Positions 6,571 to 10,123 of a stretch of DNA of 10,123 bases are shown one piece after another. A model generated the notes under the pieces. The model was not told where the DNA came from. It made no database searches and worked only from the letters and a program-made list of their open reading frames with translations. The stretch spans positions 1-10,123 of the forward strand of contig CAIYOB010000505.1 of the NCBI GenBank assembly GCA_903927685.1, given 5' to 3'. Both the position numbers and the translations under genes were made by a program. Each line of letters starts with the position of its first letter. Positions within the stretch are counted from its first letter, which is position 1. This DNA is from an uncultured Planctomycetaceae bacterium (GTDB lineage Bacteria; Planctomycetota; Planctomycetia; Pirellulales; Pirellulaceae).

Positions 6571-6783
6571 CTAGCGCGACAGTTCGTATCCCTCGCGAGT
6601 CAAGGAGTACGCTTGCTGCGGACGTTCCTTGATGACCAGCCCCTTGTCGATCAGACGCCGCATCGCGGCAGCAAATCCATGCGCCGTCACCCGGCATTCG
6701 TGAAAGTTGACGAACAGCATTTCCGTGGGCTTGACCTCGTAACGGCGGAAAAGCTTCAGGATTCTCATTTCGGCGGCGCTCAT
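6571..6783 (-). CDS. Small winged-helix DNA-binding protein
   Basis: The 70-residue protein consists almost wholly of one winged-helix domain: an N-terminal helix (AEMRILKLFRRYEV), a recognition-helix region (TAHGFAAAMRRLIDKGLV, 33-50) and a wing ending in KERPQQAYSLTREGYELS. The pattern of a residue run ending RLIDKGLV followed by a hairpin and YSLTREG resembles MarR/PadR-like regulators, but no effector domain is present. The ATG at 6783 is chosen because a strong AAGGAGGAA site lies 7 bases upstream; the in-frame upstream ATG at 6840 would add 19 low-complexity residues across that site. It diverges from the large right-hand cytochrome gene across 182 bases, which makes a shared operator and control of that gene plausible. 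Its targets are not visible. Confidence 0.75.
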   Translation of the reverse strand: MSAAEMRILKLFRRYEVKPTEMLFVNFHECRVTAHGFAAAMRRLIDKGLVIKERPQQAYSLTREGYELSR

Positions 6784-6790
6784 CGAACAG

Positions 6791-6799
6791 TTCCTCCTT
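6791..6799 (-). promoter_or_regulatory. Strong Shine-Dalgarno of the winged-helix gene
   Basis: AAGGAGGAA on the minus strand is the best ribosome site in the window and lies 7 bases from the ATG at 6783. It settles the start codon against the upstream in-frame ATG. Confidence 0.7.
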
Positions 6800-6927
6800 C
6801 CGGAGCGGCCTGCGGGGCCAACGCCAGAATGTGGTTTCACCAGCCGTGCCGAACTCGAACGCTGCCCTATGATATCAAATTGCCGCCGGAAAGACAGGGG
6901 CGGCAGCGCAAGTTCCGCCGATTCCGC

Positions 6928-6933
6928 TACAAT
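6928..6933 (+). promoter_or_regulatory. Candidate -10 element of the large cytochrome gene
   Basis: TACAAT matches 5 of 6 bases of the sigma-70 -10 consensus and lies 32 bases upstream of the ATG at 6966. No good -35 is found 16-18 bases upstream. A second possible -10, TATGAT (plus strand), or TATCAT on the minus strand for the winged-helix gene, lies near 6869-6876. The rest of 6784-6965 contains no gene or clear operator that I can see. Confidence 0.35.
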
Positions 6934-6965
6934 GCCGAGGATCGCACGATTACGGGAGTGCCTCC

Positions 6966-9900
6966 ATGAGATGGTCTAGGACGACGTGGCGCTGCGGCTG
7001 GCATGTCTCTGTCGCGGCAGCGCTGATCTTGACAGCGTTCGCTGCGGCGCCGGCCGCGGATGCGGACGTGAGCCGAATGACGTTGGACGACTGCTTCCTG
7101 CAACCACCGCCGGTCCCGGCCGTCACGCTCCGGGGATTCGCCGCTTATGGCGGCGCGTGGCAGGCCGAGGGCGGCACAGTGACCGGGCTCGGCGACGGCG
7201 GCTCCAAGCTGCTCCTGGACCAGCCGTTGGCCGAGGACTGCGAGGTGGCGGCGGAAGTGCTCCTTGCGCCGCAGATCGTGTGGTCGGGATTGATCGCCTG
7301 TGTGACCGAGCCGGGCGTCGGCGCCGATCGCTTCTGGGGCTACGAAGTCTCCGTGAGCCCGTCCGGGAAACTCCTGCGTCTGGGCGCTCACCGCAACAAC
7401 TTTGAGTTGATTCGCGACGTGCCTTGCGACTTGCCGACGGGACAGTGGGCCGAGTTGACATTCCGCCGCCAGGGCAGCCGGTTGGAGGTTCAAGTCAACG
7501 GACGGACCATCGTAACCCATGACGACGGGAATCGAGCACTACCCGCCGGCAGAGCCGGATTCCGGGTCTGGCAGGGCGGCCTGCAGTGCCGGAATTTTCG
7601 CGTCGGAGCGCCTGGGACGATGCGTCCCGTCGCCCTCGAGACGGCGCAACCCGACGGCGACGCAGCGCGCTGGGGCACCAGCAGCACGTGGACTCCGCTC
7701 GTCTCGCGCGGCCGTGCCGACTTTCGCCACGAAGACGGCGGAGTGTTTGCCGCCGGCAAGTGCCAAGTGCTCGGGCTGCGGGATGCGAACGGCGCCGCGG
7801 GACTCGCCTCCGCCGGCCCGCGGAACGAGGGCTTGCGGTGGATCCGAGATCAGGTTTATGAAGGCGCCGTCTGGGCCCGGGCTGACCAACCGGTCCGACT
7901 CACGGTCGCCGCAGAAGATGTCGCGGGCCAAGTCCTGGCGCAGGGCCAGTTGGATGTCGCCCCCGGCTCGTGGCAGCGGCTGCCCTTCCGCCTGACGCCC
8001 GCGGCGGACGTCGCCGCGGGCCGGCTGACCATCCGCCTGGAACAGCCCGGCGAGGTGCGACTGGCCCGCGTCTGGCTTGCGCCCGGAGATGGGGCCTGGC
8101 CGGAATCACTGGCCCAGCGGCCGCCGATCATCTTCCTGGCGCGGCACATGCTGACCTCGCCGCCCGCCGTCGGCTGCGATGTCTGGGCGGCGCGGCCCAC
8201 CAGGCCCGGCTGTGCGATTTGCGTGTGGGAGCCCGAGCGGCCCGACGATCCACCCCGCACGGTGTTCGCCGATCCCGCGGGCTGCATCTACGACATGAAC
8301 TTGTCGCTGGACGCCAAGACGGTTTACTTTTCGTATGCGCGCCAGGGCGAACAGCATTGGCACCTGTGGCGAATCGGCGTCGACGGGTCGGGCTTGCGAC
8401 AGATAACCGACGGCCCATTCTATGACGTCAGCCCCTGCGAATTGCCGGACGGCGACCTGGTCTTCGTCTCGACGCGCCGCTTCGGCCACACGGTCTGCCA
8501 GCCGGGCCCGGCCTCGAACTTGTACCGCGTCTCGGCGCGGGGCGGCCCGCCGCAGTGCCTGAGCATGAACACGCTGTCCGACACAACGCCGCAGCTGCTG
8601 CCCGACGGCCGTGTGCTGTTCATGCGCTGGGAGTACGTGGATCGGGATTTGACTTATCGGCAGAGTCTGTGGACGCAGAATCCCGACGGGACCGGCTATC
8701 AGCTGTTCTTCGGCAATACGGTCCGCGATCCGGGCACCTTCTGGCAAGCGCGGCCGATTCCCGGCGCGGGGAACCGCGTGCTGGCGACGTTTGCGCCGCA
8801 CCACGGCTATCCACACGGCGCGATCGGCTGGATCGCTCGCGACTATGGGCCGGAGACGCCGCGCGGCCGAGGGTTCGATTGGCTTACCGGCGAGTTTCCC
8901 GCGATCGCCGATCACTCGTACGCCTGGTCCTACCGCGATCCGTTTCCGCTGGATGACCAGTCCTTCCTCTGTTCCTACGCCGGCGACTTGCAGAAGTACC
9001 GGATCTTCCTGCACGACATTCAGGACCGCAAGCGGCTGGTGTATGAACATCCGGAGCTGCACTGCTTCTTTCCGATCGTCCTGCGGCCCACGCTGCGGCC
9101 GCCCGGCATGCCGCAACGGTCCGGCGCCAACCAGCGACTGCCGGAAGAGGAACCGGCGGACGCCCAGCCGCTGGGCACCTGCCTGGTGGCTGACATCTAC
9201 CAGGGCTTACTGCCCACCATCGAACGCGGGCGAGTCAAGTCGATCCGAATCATGGAGCAAGTCCGCAAGACGGAAGACATCCCGCTCACACCGCACATCG
9301 TGGATTTCGGCCCGCGGGCCTGGGACCAGTCGCCGCTGATGAGCTACGCGACATACTACGCCAAGCGTTGCTGGGGCACGGTGCCGGTCGAAGACGACGG
9401 CTCGGCGCATTTCCAAGTGCCGGCACTGCGGGAGATCTATTTCCAAGCCTGCGACGCCGAGGGCCGCGAGTTGCAGCGGATGACCTCGGGCATCCAAGTC
9501 ATGCCCGGCGAGCGGCTCAGCTGCATCGGCTGTCACGAGCCGCGCACGTCAGCGCCGCCCGCCCGCCTGCCGGCTCCCCGAGCGGCGCGGCGGCCGCCCT
9601 CCGTGCCGCAAAAACCCACCTGGGCGCCGGATGGGATCATCGACTTCGTCAACGTCGTTCAGCCGGTGTTGGATCGGTATTGCGTCGAATGCCACAGCGG
9701 CGGCAATCCCGACGGCGGATATGACCTGAGCGGCGACAAGACGCGGTTCTTCAACATGGCCTACGACAACCTGCTGGGCCGCAGCCGCTCGTACCGTCAG
9801 CACAAGATGGACACCGGCGAGATGCTGCCGGAGGAAGCGGCCAAGGGCAAGCCGCTGGTTCATTTCTACTGGCTGTTGCGGACGCCCACGGCGGTCAACC

Positions 9901-10123
9901 AGCCGCTGTGGACTGGCTCGCACGCCAGCCGCTTACTCGACTATCTCGACACCGAGCACTGCGGCCGAAAGATCCCGCCCGAGGACCGCGAGCGGATCTA
10001 CACCTGGATCGACGCCAACGTGCCCTACTACGGCACCTATGCGACCAGCCGTCGCCCCTGCGGCGGCAAGCGTGACCTGTGCGCCGATCCCCAGACCGGC
10101 GAGCCGGAGGCGTGGTTTGCCCA
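6966..10123 (+). CDS. Exported HZS-alpha-like cytochrome fused to carbohydrate-binding-like domains (partial)
   Basis: The frame is open from the ATG at 6966 to the window edge (1052 codons) with no stop seen, so the C-terminus is missing. GGGAG lies 7 bases upstream of the ATG. Residues 1-36 look like a signal peptide (hydrophobic core VAAALILTAFAAA, then APAADA). Residues about 55-215 resemble a laminin-G/DUF1080-like jelly roll (GQWAELTFRRQGSRLEVQVN, then AGFRVWQGG). Residues about 219-380 resemble the carbohydrate-binding module of GH51 arabinofuranosidases (NEGLRWIRDQVYEGAVWARA from 287, ending VWLAPGDGAW), without a glycosidase domain. A propeller region follows (LPDGRVLFMRWEYVDR, 545-560), then the HZS-alpha middle domain (GTVPVEDDGS from 804), haem motifs CIGCH (853-857) and CVECH (906-910), and WIDANVPYYGTY (from 1014). 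It is a paralogue of the left-edge gene. An exported redox role near a glycan is inferred; the substrate is unknown. Confidence 0.88.
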   Translation, partial: MRWSRTTWRCGWHVSVAAALILTAFAAAPAADADVSRMTLDDCFLQPPPVPAVTLRGFAAYGGAWQAEGGTVTGLGDGGSKLLLDQPLAEDCEVAAEVLLAPQIVWSGLIACVTEPGVGADRFWGYEVSVSPSGKLLRLGAHRNNFELIRDVPCDLPTGQWAELTFRRQGSRLEVQVNGRTIVTHDDGNRALPAGRAGFRVWQGGLQCRNFRVGAPGTMRPVALETAQPDGDAARWGTSSTWTPLVSRGRADFRHEDGGVFAAGKCQVLGLRDANGAAGLASAGPRNEGLRWIRDQVYEGAVWARADQPVRLTVAAEDVAGQVLAQGQLDVAPGSWQRLPFRLTPAADVAAGRLTIRLEQPGEVRLARVWLAPGDGAWPESLAQRPPIIFLARHMLTSPPAVGCDVWAARPTRPGCAICVWEPERPDDPPRTVFADPAGCIYDMNLSLDAKTVYFSYARQGEQHWHLWRIGVDGSGLRQITDGPFYDVSPCELPDGDLVFVSTRRFGHTVCQPGPASNLYRVSARGGPPQCLSMNTLSDTTPQLLPDGRVLFMRWEYVDRDLTYRQSLWTQNPDGTGYQLFFGNTVRDPGTFWQARPIPGAGNRVLATFAPHHGYPHGAIGWIARDYGPETPRGRGFDWLTGEFPAIADHSYAWSYRDPFPLDDQSFLCSYAGDLQKYRIFLHDIQDRKRLVYEHPELHCFFPIVLRPTLRPPGMPQRSGANQRLPEEEPADAQPLGTCLVADIYQGLLPTIERGRVKSIRIMEQVRKTEDIPLTPHIVDFGPRAWDQSPLMSYATYYAKRCWGTVPVEDDGSAHFQVPALREIYFQACDAEGRELQRMTSGIQVMPGERLSCIGCHEPRTSAPPARLPAPRAARRPPSVPQKPTWAPDGIIDFVNVVQPVLDRYCVECHSGGNPDGGYDLSGDKTRFFNMAYDNLLGRSRSYRQHKMDTGEMLPEEAAKGKPLVHFYWLLRTPTAVNQPLWTGSHASRLLDYLDTEHCGRKIPPEDRERIYTWIDANVPYYGTYATSRRPCGGKRDLCADPQTGEPEAWFA

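Noticed and set aside
8106..9116. 336-codon minus-strand frame inside the large right-hand gene
   Set aside because: Antisense shadow of the propeller region; the plus-strand frame is continuous with motifs shared with the left paralogue.

Overview
The window looks like chromosomal DNA from a high-GC planctomycete, probably a Pirellulales relative. This is an inference from gene content: two large exported proteins combining a TolB/WD-like beta-propeller, a hydrazine-synthase-alpha-like middle domain and c-type haem motifs; a long uroporphyrinogen-decarboxylase-family protein typical of such genomes; and a DUF58 protein. No rRNA, tRNA, CRISPR array, transposase or phage gene was found. All genes share a similar GC-rich codon choice, so nothing stands out as recently acquired.

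Layout. Positions 1-149 hold a repeat/hairpin downstream of the first gene. Three genes then lie on the minus strand and read leftwards: a nucleotidyltransferase-fold protein (4974-4315), a UroD-family protein with a TTG start (4177-2762) and a triple-haem HZS-alpha-like protein (2567-150). The gaps between them are 137 and 194 bases. The second gap holds a plausible separate promoter and an inverted repeat, so strict co-transcription is doubtful. A DUF58 membrane-anchored protein (5147-6457) diverges from the nucleotidyltransferase across a 172-base promoter region. It converges on a 70-residue winged-helix protein (6783-6571, minus) across 113 bases that contain a hairpin and a second copy of the left-edge repeat. 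The winged-helix gene diverges, across 182 bases, from a very large gene (6966 to beyond the right edge). That gene encodes a second HZS-alpha-like cytochrome carrying two extra N-terminal carbohydrate-binding-like domains.

How the genes may work together. The two haem proteins share a series of motif blocks in the same order and are clear paralogues. Both have signal peptides, so they should act outside the cytoplasmic membrane as redox proteins. Their substrates are unknown. Nothing here supports anammox: the other hydrazine synthase subunits are absent and a key haem-ligand tyrosine appears to be replaced. The N-terminal glycan-binding-like modules of the right-hand protein suggest redox chemistry on, or anchoring to, a polysaccharide. 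The small winged-helix protein is a positional candidate for its regulator. The UroD-like, nucleotidyltransferase and DUF58 genes have no evident functional tie to the cytochromes beyond proximity.

No gap exceeds 300 bases. The six intergenic gaps are 1-149, 2568-2761, 4178-4314, 4975-5146, 6458-6570 and 6784-6965, and whatever was seen in each is listed as a feature.
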